The notes under the pieces: model-generated
Told to the model about the DNA's origin: nothing
Databases searched by the model: none
Seen by the model: the letters and a program-made list of their open reading frames with translations, nothing else
Position numbers and translations under genes: made by a program
Assembly (NCBI RefSeq): GCF_001562275.1
Contig: NZ_CP014304.1
Span: 1,426,001-1,490,000, forward strand
Origin: Hymenobacter sp. PAMC 26628
GTDB lineage: Bacteria > Bacteroidota > Bacteroidia > Cytophagales > Hymenobacteraceae
Length of the DNA: 64,000 nucleotides
Reading direction: 5' to 3'
Shown here: piece after piece, positions 7,666-15,970 of the stretch
Numbering within the stretch: position 1 is the first letter of the stretch
How the letters are laid out: the number at the start of each line of letters is the position of its first letter

Positions 7666-8517
7666 CTACCGCGCGGCCGCGGCCCGGTGGTAGGCCGCCA
7701 GCGCGTCGATGGGCCCCTGGATGATGCGGCCCACCGCCATGCCGTGGCGGGCGGCGGCGGCGGCCAGCGCGTCGCGGAAGTGGTAGCCCACCGAGCCCAC
7801 GCAGTTGAACGCATAGCGCTGGTAATCGGGGTAGTGCGTCACGATTTGCAGGAAAAACGCCTCGAACGTCTGCGCCACCGCGGCCTGGCAGTAGGGCTCG
7901 TGGTAGTGCTCGCGGGCCAGCCGGGCAAAGCTGGCCAAGAAGCGGTTGGGCAGCGGCTGGCTGTAGAGCCGGTCGAGCACCTCGCTGAGGTCGCCCAGGC
8001 CGTGGCTGGCCTGCATGGCCGCCGCCAGGCCCGCCGGCACCCGGCCGCGTAGGTAGTCGCGCAGCAGCAGCCGGCCCAAGTACGTGCCCGCGCCCTCGTC
8101 GCCGAGCGAGTAGCCCAGCGACTCCACCACGTGGGTAATTTTTTCGCCGTCGAATAGGCACGAGTTGGTGCCCGTGCCCAGGATGGCGGCGAAGCCCGGC
8201 GCGTGGCCCAGCAGGGCGCGGGCCGCCGCCAGCAGGTCTTCGGCCACGTGCACCTGGGCCCGCGGGAACACCTGGCGTAGGGCCCCGGCCACCACTTCGG
8301 CCTTGGTCGGCGAGAGCACCCCCGCGCCGTAAAAATGCACCGCCCGCACCGCCGCCCGGGGCACGGCCGCCGGTACGGCCCGTGCCAGCGACGCGGCAAT
8401 GGCTTCCGTGCCAACAAAATAGGGGTTGTAGCCTTCGGTGGTGAAGCGGAGGGGGGCGGCGGCCCCGAGCAGGTGCCAGCTGCACGTGGTCGAGCCGCTG
8501 TCGGCGAGTAGTACCAT
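7666..8517 (-). CDS. N-acetylglucosamine kinase-like BadF/BcrA ATPase
   Basis: A 283-residue ASKHA-fold kinase, best matched to the BadF/BadG/BcrA-type N-acetylglucosamine kinases of Bacteroidota. These phosphorylate GlcNAc, or recycled muropeptide sugars, in the cytoplasm. Visible motifs are the phosphate-1 loop LLADSGSTTCSW at the N-terminus, the phosphate-2 region AILGTGTNSC near residue 115, and SLGYSLGDEGAGTYLGR near 135. That last segment, ending in GDEGS/A, is typical of the family. A TACTTTCG box ends 5 nt before the ATG. Together with the amino-sugar cluster further on it could supply GlcNAc-6-phosphate. Exact substrate is inferred. Confidence 0.85.
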   Translation of the reverse strand: MVLLADSGSTTCSWHLLGAAAPLRFTTEGYNPYFVGTEAIAASLARAVPAAVPRAAVRAVHFYGAGVLSPTKAEVVAGALRQVFPRAQVHVAEDLLAAARALLGHAPGFAAILGTGTNSCLFDGEKITHVVESLGYSLGDEGAGTYLGRLLLRDYLRGRVPAGLAAAMQASHGLGDLSEVLDRLYSQPLPNRFLASFARLAREHYHEPYCQAAVAQTFEAFFLQIVTHYPDYQRYAFNCVGSVGYHFRDALAAAAARHGMAVGRIIQGPIDALAAYHRAAAAR

Positions 8518-8522
8518 CGGCG

Positions 8523-8530
8523 CGAAAGTA
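8523..8530 (-). promoter_or_regulatory. -7 promoter box abutting the GlcNAc kinase start
   Basis: Minus-strand TACTTTCG ends 5 nt before the ATG at 8517, so the transcript probably begins at the start codon. Confidence 0.5.
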
Positions 8531-8629
8531 CGCGGGAGCCAGCGGGTGCGCCACCCGCCGCGCCCGGGGCCCGTCGGCCCCGAAAAGAAGGCGGACCCCC
8601 GGAGGCGGGGAAAAATAGATTTTTATTTA

Positions 8630-8686
8630 AGAACAATCATTCTGTAAATAAAAGAACCTGGCCTACCTTTGCAGAACAATCATTCC
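8630..8686 (+). promoter_or_regulatory. SDR promoter with two TetR-type operator sites
   Basis: AGAACAATCATTCT (8630-8643) recurs as AGAACAATCATTCC (8673-8686), 43 bp apart. The ends AGAA/TTCT are palindromic, as in many TetR-family operators. A perfect -7 box TACCTTTG (8664-8671) lies between them, so one site covers the -33 region and the other the transcription start. The TetR gene at 9653 is the obvious candidate repressor. Confidence 0.7.
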
Positions 8687-8699
8687 AAATCCTTTTTCT

Positions 8700-9461
8700 A
8701 TGAACCGTTTGCAAGATAAAGTAGCCGTCGTCACGGGCGGCAACAGCGGCATTGGCTTCGCCACCGCCCAGGAATTCATTGCCGAGGGGGCGCAGGTCGT
8801 CATCACCGGCCGCAACGCCCAAGCCGTGCAGGAGGCCGTGGCCCAGTTGGGGCCCCGGGCCGCGGGTGTGGTTTCCGACGCGGCCAGCATGGCCGATTTG
8901 CGCCAGCTCGCCGCCCAGGTGCAGGCCCACCACCCGCGCATCGACGCGCTGTTCGTCAACGCCGGGGTGTCGTTTGCCGCGCCCTTCGCCCAGGTCGATG
9001 AGGCCCATTTCGATGCGCAGTTCGACATCAACGTGAAGGGGGTTTACTTTACTGTTCAGCAACTGCTGCCATTGTTCAACGACGGTAGCGCCGTTATCCT
9101 GAATGGCTCGACCACGGCCCACCGGGCGTTTCCGGGCGTTTCGGTGTACTCGGCCACGAAGGCGGCCATCGTGGCCCTGGCCCGCAACCTCTCCCTGGAA
9201 TTACTCGACCGCCGGATTCGCGTCAACGTCGTTAGCCCCGGCCCGATTGACACGCCCATCAACCACAAGATGTTTGCGAAGCTGGGGATGACGCCCGAAG
9301 CGGCCACCCAGGCAGCAGCCAGCTACGCGGAACTCGTGCCGATAAAGCGCGTCGGCCAGCCGAAGGAAATTGCCACCGTAGCTGTTTTCTTGGCCTCCGA
9401 TGATTCATCGTTTGTGCTGGGGGAGGAAATCATTGCCGGCGGCGGCATCGGCACGCTGTAG
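8700..9461 (+). CDS. SDR-family NAD(P)-dependent oxidoreductase
   Basis: A classical short-chain dehydrogenase/reductase of 253 residues, cytoplasmic, substrate unknown. The cofactor loop is VTGGNSGIGFATA (about residues 10-22). VNAGVSF replaces the usual NNAG at about residue 90. The catalytic Ser lies in LNGSTTAHR and the YSATKAA motif supplies Tyr and Lys near 151-155. The C-terminal SDDSSFVLGEEIIAGGG is typical of the family. It lies upstream of a TetR gene and has two operator-like sites in its promoter. This arrangement is common for SDR enzymes induced by aldehydes or electrophiles, but induction here is only inferred. Confidence 0.93.
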   Translation: MNRLQDKVAVVTGGNSGIGFATAQEFIAEGAQVVITGRNAQAVQEAVAQLGPRAAGVVSDAASMADLRQLAAQVQAHHPRIDALFVNAGVSFAAPFAQVDEAHFDAQFDINVKGVYFTVQQLLPLFNDGSAVILNGSTTAHRAFPGVSVYSATKAAIVALARNLSLELLDRRIRVNVVSPGPIDTPINHKMFAKLGMTPEAATQAAASYAELVPIKRVGQPKEIATVAVFLASDDSSFVLGEEIIAGGGIGTL

Positions 9462-9652
9462 CGCTGGGTCGGCGCGCGCGGTTACGCGGCATTCCGCACG
9501 CTCCGGGTTGGGGCGTGGGGAGTGCCGCGTTTGCGGTAGTGGTGGCGCCGGGGCCGCCCACCGGCCCCGCTGCAACGCCCCCCGCTTGCGGCCGGGCGGG
9601 GGGCGGGCTGGTATCTTCGACACGTTTTTCACCCCCGCTTGCCGCCCGAGTT

Positions 9653-10237
9653 ATGGCCCGTCCCCGCGCATTTGATGAAGCCACCGCGCTGCAAAAAGCC
9701 CTCGAAACCTTCTGGTACCGGGGCTACAGCGCCACTTCTGTGGAGGATTTGGTGGCGGGCACGGGCCTCAGCCGGGCCAGCCTCTACGCCACGTTTGGCG
9801 ACAAGCACGCGCTATTTCTGCGGGCCCTGGGCCAGTACCAGCAACAAGCGTTTCACACCCTGACCGCCCTTGCCGCCGACCCCGCCGTGCCCGCCGCGGA
9901 GCACGTCCGCCAAGTGCTGGAACTAACGGCGGGCCTGTGCCAAGCCGATGCCGGGCAGAGGGGTTGCTTTATGGTGAACACCATCACCGAGCTGGTGCCC
10001 CACGACCCGGAGGTGCAGGCGCTGGCCGCGGAGTACCAGCACTTTCTGGAAACGTTGCTGGCCACCGTCCTGCGCCGGGGCCAGCAGCGCGGCGAGGTGC
10101 GGCGCACGGCCGCGCCCCAGGCCCAGGCCCGCCTGCTGGTCAGCGTCCTGAACGGAATGCGCGTGATGGCCAAGGCCGACGCCGACCCGCAACTGCTGCG
10201 CGACGTGGTGGACACGGCCCTGCTGGCACTGGCGTAG
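9653..10237 (+). CDS. TetR-family transcriptional regulator
   Basis: A 194-residue TetR/AcrR repressor. The N-terminal HTH (about residues 10-55) reads ALETFWYRGYSATSVEDLVA then TGLSRASLYATFGDKHALF. The C-terminal part resembles the TetR_C_11/YxaF-like ligand-binding domain. The ATG at 9653 is preferred over an upstream in-frame ATG at 9515, since MARPRAFDEA is the usual family start. A TATCTTCG sequence at 9612-9619 could be its -7 box. It follows the SDR gene in the same direction and probably represses it through the repeated site at 8630-8686. Confidence 0.92.
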   Translation: MARPRAFDEATALQKALETFWYRGYSATSVEDLVAGTGLSRASLYATFGDKHALFLRALGQYQQQAFHTLTALAADPAVPAAEHVRQVLELTAGLCQADAGQRGCFMVNTITELVPHDPEVQALAAEYQHFLETLLATVLRRGQQRGEVRRTAAPQAQARLLVSVLNGMRVMAKADADPQLLRDVVDTALLALA

Positions 10238-10314
10238 GGCCCCCGCGGCGGCTGGGGCGGGCAAATACCGGCGCGGCGCGTACCTTGCCCGCGCCCCCAC
10301 CAAACCCCTGCTTT

Positions 10315-11331
10315 ATGGCTTCCCGCCGGAAATTTCTGCATTCCTCCGCCGCTGGCCTGGCCGGGCTGGCCGCCGCGCCGCTCGCCGCCGCGGCCCTGCC
10401 GGGGCCCCCCGCGGTGGGCAAGCCGCTCGTCATTTCTACCTGGGACGCCGGCCTGAACGCCAACCGCGGCGCCTGGAAAATTCTGGGCCCCGGCGGCTAC
10501 GCCCTCGACGCCGTGGAGGCCGGCGTGATGGTGACCGAGGCCGAGCAGAGCTGCTGCGTGGGCCTGGGGGCCAACCCCGACCGCGACGGCATCGTGACGC
10601 TCGACGCCTGCATCATGGACGACAAGTACGGCTGCGGCAGCGTGGCCGCCCTCGAGCGCATCAAGCACCCCATCAGCGTGGCGCGCCGCGTGATGGAGCG
10701 CACCCCGCACGTGATGCTGGTGGGCCCCGGCGCCCAGCAGTTTGCCGTGGCCCAGGGCTTCCCGCTGGAGGAGCAAAAGCTGAGCCCCGACGCCGAGAAG
10801 AACTACCGCGAATGGCTGAAAACCAGCCAGTACCATCCCGTCATCAACGTGGAAAACTCGGGCACGCGGCCCGTGGGCCCGGCCGGGGGCCCCAACAACC
10901 ACGACACCATCGCCATGCTGGCCCTTGACGCGCAGGGCCGCCTGAGCGGCAGCTGCACCACCAGCGGCATGGGCTTCAAGATGCGCGGCCGCCTGGGCGA
11001 CTCGCCCATCATCGGCGCCGGCTTGTTCGTGGACCCCGAGGTGGGCGCCGCGGCCGCTACTGGCCAGGGCGAAGACGTGATTCGCATGGCCGGCTCGCAC
11101 ACCGTGGTGGAGCTGATGCGCCAGGGCCGCTCGCCGCAAGCCGCTTGCCAGGAGGCCATTGCGCGCGTCGCCAAAATTAAGGGCCCCCAGGCGCGCGACA
11201 TCCAGGTGGCGTTCATCGCCGTGAATCGCCAGGGCCAAATAGGGGCCTACGCCCTGCAAAAAGGCTTCAGCTACGCGCTGAGCACCACCGACACGCCGCG
11301 CCTCGTCAACAGCGAGTACTTCCTGAAGTGA
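10315..11331 (+). CDS. N4-(beta-N-acetylglucosaminyl)-L-asparaginase (glycosylasparaginase)
   Basis: An N-terminal nucleophile hydrolase that cuts the GlcNAc-Asn bond left after glycoprotein breakdown. The 338-residue precursor starts with a twin-arginine-like or Sec signal (MASRRKFLHSSAAGLAGLAA). It matches the Flavobacterium-type enzyme: DAGLNANRGAWK near the N-terminus, ASCCVGLGANPDRDG-like EQSCCVGLGANPDRDG, then NNHDTIAMLALD. The Thr of that last motif is the expected autocleavage site and nucleophile. It would act in the periplasm. The stop overlaps the GTG start of cutC by 4 bp, so the two are translationally coupled. It fits the amino-sugar theme of the window. Confidence 0.92.
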   Translation: MASRRKFLHSSAAGLAGLAAAPLAAAALPGPPAVGKPLVISTWDAGLNANRGAWKILGPGGYALDAVEAGVMVTEAEQSCCVGLGANPDRDGIVTLDACIMDDKYGCGSVAALERIKHPISVARRVMERTPHVMLVGPGAQQFAVAQGFPLEEQKLSPDAEKNYREWLKTSQYHPVINVENSGTRPVGPAGGPNNHDTIAMLALDAQGRLSGSCTTSGMGFKMRGRLGDSPIIGAGLFVDPEVGAAAATGQGEDVIRMAGSHTVVELMRQGRSPQAACQEAIARVAKIKGPQARDIQVAFIAVNRQGQIGAYALQKGFSYALSTTDTPRLVNSEYFLK

Positions 11332-12032
11332 GCCGGCTGCTGGAAATCTGCGCCGCGTCGCTGCCCTCGGCGCTGGCCGCGCAGGCCGGCGGGGCCCACC
11401 GCATCGAGCTGTGCCAAAACCTGGAGCAGGGCGGCACCACGCCCTCTTATGGCTTGATAAAGGCGGTGCGGGCGCGGCTGCGCATTCCGGTGTTCGTGCT
11501 GATTCGGCCGCGGGCGGGCGGCTTCGTGTACAGCGCCGACGAGCTGGCCATCATGCGCGCCGACATTGAAGCGTGCCGCGCCCTGGGCTGCGCGGGCGTG
11601 GTGCTGGGGGCCCTCGACGCGGCCGGCCGCGTGGACCAAGCGGCCTGCCAGGCCCTCATTGCCGCCGCCGGCCCGCTGTGCGTCACTTTCCACCGCGCCT
11701 TCGATGCCTGCCCCGACCAGCCGGGGGCCCTGGAAGCCGTCATCGCCCTGGGCTGCCAGCGCGTGCTTACCTCGGGCGGCCAGCTCACCGCCGAGGCCGG
11801 GCAAAACCAGCTGGCCGCGCTGGTGGTGCAGGCCGCGGGCCGCGTGCGCATCATGCCCGGCGCGGGCATCACGGCGTCTAATATCCAGACGCTGGCCGCC
11901 CACACCGGGGCCCCCGAGTTCCACGCCAGCGCCAAGCGTCTGGTGCCGGCTGAGGCCAGCGCGGGATTGTTTGCCACCCCGCAGTTCGAAACCGATGCTG
12001 CTTTAGTGGCCGAGCTGGTGGCGCTGCTGTAG
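11328..12032 (+). CDS. cutC: Copper homeostasis protein CutC family
   Basis: A 234-residue TIM-barrel protein of the CutC family. The role in copper handling is reported in E. coli but its biochemical function is unsettled. Family segments are LEICAASLPSALAAQAGGAH, RIELCQNLEQGGTTPSYGLI, VFVLIRPRAGGFVYS and RVLTSGGQ. It starts with GTG at 11328, inside the end of the glycosylasparaginase gene (GTGA overlap). The pairing with an amidase gene suggests cotranscription rather than a known joint pathway. Confidence 0.92.
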   Translation: MSRLLEICAASLPSALAAQAGGAHRIELCQNLEQGGTTPSYGLIKAVRARLRIPVFVLIRPRAGGFVYSADELAIMRADIEACRALGCAGVVLGALDAAGRVDQAACQALIAAAGPLCVTFHRAFDACPDQPGALEAVIALGCQRVLTSGGQLTAEAGQNQLAALVVQAAGRVRIMPGAGITASNIQTLAAHTGAPEFHASAKRLVPAEASAGLFATPQFETDAALVAELVALL

Positions 12033-12236
12033 CGTGAACTCTGCGAGTCCGCGAGTTGAACGGGCTCGGCGCGTGTAGTGCGGGCTTTGTAGTCCGCGGC
12101 ACTCGCTTCGTCCTGGCGATAATCGTTCGGCAACCGTTCAAAGCCGCGGACTACAAAGTCCGCGCTACAGACTGTGCAGCAACCGTTCAAACACGGGGAC
12201 TCGCGAAGTCCACGCTACGGGCGGCGGGGCCCCGTT
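12033..12236. repeat. Dispersed intergenic repeat, copy 2, with internal inverted arms
   Basis: Holds GTGCAGCAACCGTTCAAACA plus GGACTCGCGAAGTCCACGCT at 12172-12222, which closely matches 3424-3475. Upstream, GCGGGCTTTGTAGTCCGCGG (about 12080-12099) is mirrored by CCGCGGACTACAAAGTCCGC near 12150, forming a large hairpin. No gene is seen. Confidence 0.65.
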
Positions 12237-12244
12237 GCCCTTCT

Positions 12245-12252
12245 TACCTTTG
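12245..12252 (+). promoter_or_regulatory. -7 promoter box abutting the ddl fusion start
   Basis: TACCTTTG is a perfect match and ends 7 nt before the ATG at 12260. The expected transcription start is at or next to the ATG, implying a leaderless message and settling the start site. Confidence 0.6.
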
Positions 12253-12259
12253 CGCTACT

Positions 12260-14992
12260 ATGAGAATTGGCATTTTTTTCGGGGGCACTTCGCGCGAGCG
12301 GGAAATTTCGTTTGCTGGGGGCCGCACCGTTTTTGATAACTTGGATAAGGCGCTGTTTCAGCCGGTGCCCATTTTTGTGGATAGCCTGGGGCGGTTCCTG
12401 CTGCTCGACTGGCAGTACTTATACAAGGGCACCATCCGCGACTTTTACCCGCCGGTGGCCGCGCTGCCGCCCACGGCCCACCCGTGGTCGGTGTACGTGG
12501 AGAGCCTGGGCTTGCCCACGGGGCCCCTGCTGGACCCGGACCTGAGCCGCGTGGGCCGCCAGGTGATGCCCGAGGAGCTGCCGCTGCTGATGGACTTTGC
12601 CTTCCTGGCCCTGCACGGGCCGGGCGGCGAGGATGGCGCCATCCAGGGCTTGCTGGAGTGGCTAGGTGTGCCGTACTCGGGCTCAGGCATTTTACCGTCC
12701 GCGTTCGGTATTGACAAGGTGGCGCAGAAGAAGCTGCTGCAAGCTACGGGCCTAGCTACGCCGAAGTTTCGCGTCATCACCGCCGCCGCCTGGGATGCGG
12801 CCGACCCCGCCGCCGTGCTGGCCGACACCGTGGGGGGCCTGGGCCTGCCGCTGGTGTTCAAAGCGCCGCACCAGGGCAGCAGCATCGGCATTAGTATGCT
12901 GAAGGAAAGCAACTTGGCCGCGTTCGAAGCAGCTATGGAACGCAGCTTGTTTCGCAAAAAACTGACCCGCGCCGAGTGGCAAGGCCTGGGCGAAGAAGGC
13001 CAGCGCGCTTGGGTGCAGCACTTGGCGGATATCCGCGAAGGCATCGGCCTGCCCGTGGTGCTCGAAGCCGCCGCCGGGGCCCCGGCCACTGATGCGCTCG
13101 AGCCCATCTACCACCCCGAGGCTTTGCTGGGGGCCCTAAGTGCTTGGTTTGAAACGGCCGACGCGGTGCGCCTGGCCAGTACCCACGGTGAAACAGCGGT
13201 GCTAGTAGAAGCCTTCGTGGCCGGCCGCGAGTTCTCGTGCATTGTGGTGGAGAATGAGCGCGGCGAGCCGCTGGCCTTGCCGCCCACTGAGATTCTGAAG
13301 GGCGAGGAACTGTTCGACTATCGCTCGAAGTACTTGCCCGGCCTGGCCCGCAAAATCACGCCCATCGACCTGCCGGAGGCCGAAATCGAGCGCATCCGGC
13401 AGCAGTGCCAGGCCATGTTTCGCACGTTCGGCTTCCAGGTGTACGCGCGGCTCGACGGTTTCATTCAGGCCGACGGCACCATCTTTCTCAACGACCCGAA
13501 CACGACCAGCGGCATGCTGCCGGCCTCGTTCTTCTTCCACCAAGCGGCCGAGATTGGCCTGAACCCCAGCCAGTTCCTGACCTACCTCATCCGCATGTCG
13601 CTGGCGGCGCGCCGGGCGGGCGGCATGGCACCGTTCAAGCTGGGGGCCCTGCTGGCGACGCTCGACGCGGCGGTGGCCGACCGGCAGCAGGCCGGCGCGG
13701 GCGGGCGCATCCGGGTGGCCGTCATCATGGGCGGGTACTCGTCGGAGCGCCACATTTCGGTGGAGAGCGGGCGCAACATTTTCGAGAAGCTCAGCTCGTC
13801 GGCCAAGTACGCGCCGGTGCCGGTGTTCCTCACCGGCTCGGCCCAGGAGCACCGCCTTTATGTACTGCCCATCAACGTGATGCTGAAGGACAACGCCGAC
13901 GACATCCGCGAGAAGATTGAGCACGCCGAGGCCGGCGAGGGGCCCCACCCCATCCTGGCCAAAATCCAGGCCGAGGCGGGGGCCCTCACCCGCACCTACG
14001 CCGGGCAGGGGCTGGTCCAGCCGCGCCGCATCTCGTTCGCGGAGCTGGCCGAGCTGGCCGATGAAGTGTTCATTGCCCTGCACGGCCGCCCGGGCGAGGA
14101 CGGGGCCCTGCAACAGGAGCTGGAACGCTTCGGGCTGCCCTACAACGGCTCGGGCGTGGCCAGCAGCGCCGTCACCATCAACAAGTTCGAAACCAACCGC
14201 CGCCTGCGCGCCGCCGGCCTGCTCGTGGCCGACCACCGCATGGCCCCGCGCCTGGAGTGGGCCGCCGACCCCGAAAGCTTCTATCGCAGCCTGGAAACGC
14301 AGTTTCCGTACCCGTTCATCGCCAAGCCGGCCGACGACGGCTGCTCGTCGGCGGTGAAAAAGATTAAGAACCGCGCCGAGCTGGTGGCCTTCACGGAGCT
14401 GATGTTCCGCGACCAGGAAGACCTGCTGGCGGGCCCCGCCGAGGTGCTGCACCTGGGCTTCAAGGAGGAGTTTCCGCAGAAAGACGCCTTTTTGGTGGAA
14501 ACGTTGATAAGCCGTGACGGGGCCGCGCACTTCCTGGAAGTGACCGGGGGCCTGCTCACGAGCTACGACGAGGATGGCCGGCTTGCCATCGAGGTGTTCG
14601 AGGCCAGCGAGGCCCTGGCCAACGGCGAGGTGCTGAGCCTGGAGGAGAAGTTTTTGGCCGGTGAGGGCCAGAACATTACGCCCGCCCGCTACGCCGCCGA
14701 GCCCGGCGAGCGCCAGCGCGTGAGCAACGAGGTGAAGGCCGTGCTGCACCGCGTGGCCGAGGTGCTCGACATCCAGGGCTACGCCCGCATCGATGCCTTT
14801 GTGCGGGTGCGCCAGAGCGGCGCCGTGGAGGTTATCATCATCGAAGTCAACTCGTTGCCCGGCATGACGCCCGCCACCTGCATCTTCCACCAAACGGCCC
14901 TGGCCGGCTACACCCCCTACCAGTTCGTGGACCGGATTCTGGAGTTTGGCAAGGCGCGGGCCGGGCGGGTGGCCGCCGGGGCCCCGGCGTAA
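12260..14992 (+). CDS. Tandem-fused D-alanine--D-alanine ligase (two ATP-grasp units)
   Basis: This 910-residue protein is two D-Ala-D-Ala ligase-like units in one chain. A usual Ddl has about 300-370 residues. Unit 1 begins MRIGIFFGGTSREREISF and has FLALHGPGGEDGAIQG, LVFKAPHQGSSIGIS and LNDPNTTSGMLPASFFFHQA. Unit 2 starts near residue 482 with RVAVIMGGYSSERHIS and has FIALHGRPGEDGALQ, PFIAKPADDGCSSAVKK and IIEVNSLPGMTPATCIFHQ. Unit 1 has NDPNTTSG where unit 2 has the canonical EVNSLPG ligand segment. That change is in the metal and substrate site. The enzyme would make the D-Ala-D-Ala (or a related) dipeptide for peptidoglycan. Whether both units are active cannot be said. Long fused forms are, as I recall, present in other Bacteroidota. 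Confidence 0.88.
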   Translation: MRIGIFFGGTSREREISFAGGRTVFDNLDKALFQPVPIFVDSLGRFLLLDWQYLYKGTIRDFYPPVAALPPTAHPWSVYVESLGLPTGPLLDPDLSRVGRQVMPEELPLLMDFAFLALHGPGGEDGAIQGLLEWLGVPYSGSGILPSAFGIDKVAQKKLLQATGLATPKFRVITAAAWDAADPAAVLADTVGGLGLPLVFKAPHQGSSIGISMLKESNLAAFEAAMERSLFRKKLTRAEWQGLGEEGQRAWVQHLADIREGIGLPVVLEAAAGAPATDALEPIYHPEALLGALSAWFETADAVRLASTHGETAVLVEAFVAGREFSCIVVENERGEPLALPPTEILKGEELFDYRSKYLPGLARKITPIDLPEAEIERIRQQCQAMFRTFGFQVYARLDGFIQADGTIFLNDPNTTSGMLPASFFFHQAAEIGLNPSQFLTYLIRMSLAARRAGGMAPFKLGALLATLDAAVADRQQAGAGGRIRVAVIMGGYSSERHISVESGRNIFEKLSSSAKYAPVPVFLTGSAQEHRLYVLPINVMLKDNADDIREKIEHAEAGEGPHPILAKIQAEAGALTRTYAGQGLVQPRRISFAELAELADEVFIALHGRPGEDGALQQELERFGLPYNGSGVASSAVTINKFETNRRLRAAGLLVADHRMAPRLEWAADPESFYRSLETQFPYPFIAKPADDGCSSAVKKIKNRAELVAFTELMFRDQEDLLAGPAEVLHLGFKEEFPQKDAFLVETLISRDGAAHFLEVTGGLLTSYDEDGRLAIEVFEASEALANGEVLSLEEKFLAGEGQNITPARYAAEPGERQRVSNEVKAVLHRVAEVLDIQGYARIDAFVRVRQSGAVEVIIIEVNSLPGMTPATCIFHQTALAGYTPYQFVDRILEFGKARAGRVAAGAPA

Positions 14993-15025
14993 GGCAGGGC
15001 CCCGGGACTCACTACACTCTGAAAC

Positions 15026-15116
15026 GTCATGCTGAGCGCAGCCGAAGCATCTCTCCTGCGGCAGTAAAATTTGATTAGTTGAGCAGAAGAGATGCTTCAG
15101 TTGCGCTCAGCATGAC
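15026..15116. repeat. GTCATGC...GAAGCATCT hairpin repeat, copy 1
   Basis: GTCATGCTGAGCGCAGCCGA AGCATCTCT pairs with AGAGATGCTTCAGTTGCGCT CAGCATGAC. The AT-rich loop is about 33 nt. It is the most divergent of four related elements (24131-24222, 26959-27058, 46619-46728). It lies between the ddl fusion and the PASTA gene. Confidence 0.8.
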
Positions 15117-15145
15117 ACTTAAAGTCAAATATCAATAACCAACCT

Positions 15146-15910
15146 ATGGCCAGTTTTTTCAAAGCCAACACCCCACTCGATGTTGTGAAGCATCTGGCCT
15201 TGGTGCTGGGCGCGGCGGCGCTGCTCGTGCTGGGCTTTTTCTACGTGTACCTGCCCGTGACCACCCACCACGGCGAAACCATCACGGTGCCCAAGGTGAC
15301 GGGCATGAACGTGGCCGACCTGGAGAAATACCTCGACGAGCGCAACCTGGCGTACTTCGTCGACGACTCCAGCTACAACCCCGGCATCCGGCCGTTCACG
15401 GTGCTGACGCAGGACCCCGCGCCGGGCGAAAAGGTGAAGGAGGGCCGCAAAATCTACCTGCAAGTGGCCATGAAGCGCCCGCCGGTCATCAAAATGCCCA
15501 AGCTGGTGGACGGCTCGGTGAAAAACGCCCAGCTCATTTTGCAGAGCTACGACCTAGTGGTGGGCCAAATCAAGCTGGTGCCTAACCTGGCCCAAAACGC
15601 CGTGCTGAAGCAGTTCGTGAACGGCAAGGAAATTGTGCCCGGGTCCCCCGTGGCCAAGGGCACGCGCATCGACCTGGAAGTGGGCGACGGCCTGGGCAAC
15701 CAGGAATTCCCGGTTCCGAACCTGGTGAACATGCCGCAGGACGAGGCCGTGACGCTGCTCGTGGGCCAGGGCCTGCAAAAAGGGGAGGTATTCGAAGTGG
15801 CCGCCGAGGAGGGTCAAACCGCCGGCACCGTGGTGCGCCAGCGCCCCGTGCCGGGCCCCGACGCCACCATCCGCATGGGCCAACTCGTAGACCTGTGGAT
15901 TGCCAAGTAG
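15146..15910 (+). CDS. PASTA-domain membrane protein
   Basis: A 254-residue protein with a short cytoplasmic N-terminus, one membrane helix at about residues 14-37 (LALVLGAAALLVLGFFYVYL), and three PASTA repeats outside the membrane. The repeats run at about 48-112, 113-185 and 188-254. Each starts with a V.(V/M)P.L/V..M pattern such as ITVPKVTGMNVADLEKYLDE and FPVPNLVNMPQDEAVTLL. PASTA domains bind peptidoglycan or uncrosslinked stem peptides in other proteins. There is no kinase or transpeptidase domain, so this is a stand-alone PASTA protein. It follows the ligase that makes D-Ala-D-Ala, which supports a cell-wall role. Confidence 0.9.
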   Translation: MASFFKANTPLDVVKHLALVLGAAALLVLGFFYVYLPVTTHHGETITVPKVTGMNVADLEKYLDERNLAYFVDDSSYNPGIRPFTVLTQDPAPGEKVKEGRKIYLQVAMKRPPVIKMPKLVDGSVKNAQLILQSYDLVVGQIKLVPNLAQNAVLKQFVNGKEIVPGSPVAKGTRIDLEVGDGLGNQEFPVPNLVNMPQDEAVTLLVGQGLQKGEVFEVAAEEGQTAGTVVRQRPVPGPDATIRMGQLVDLWIAK

Positions 15911-15970
15911 TCGCCGCCCCGCACTAAAGCGCAGAGCCCGGCGTTGGCGCTCACTACCACCTTGTTCCGT

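Noticed and set aside
13202..14893. A 563-codon open frame antisense to the ligase fusion
   Set aside because: A GC-driven shadow; the plus-strand frame has the ATP-grasp motifs throughout.
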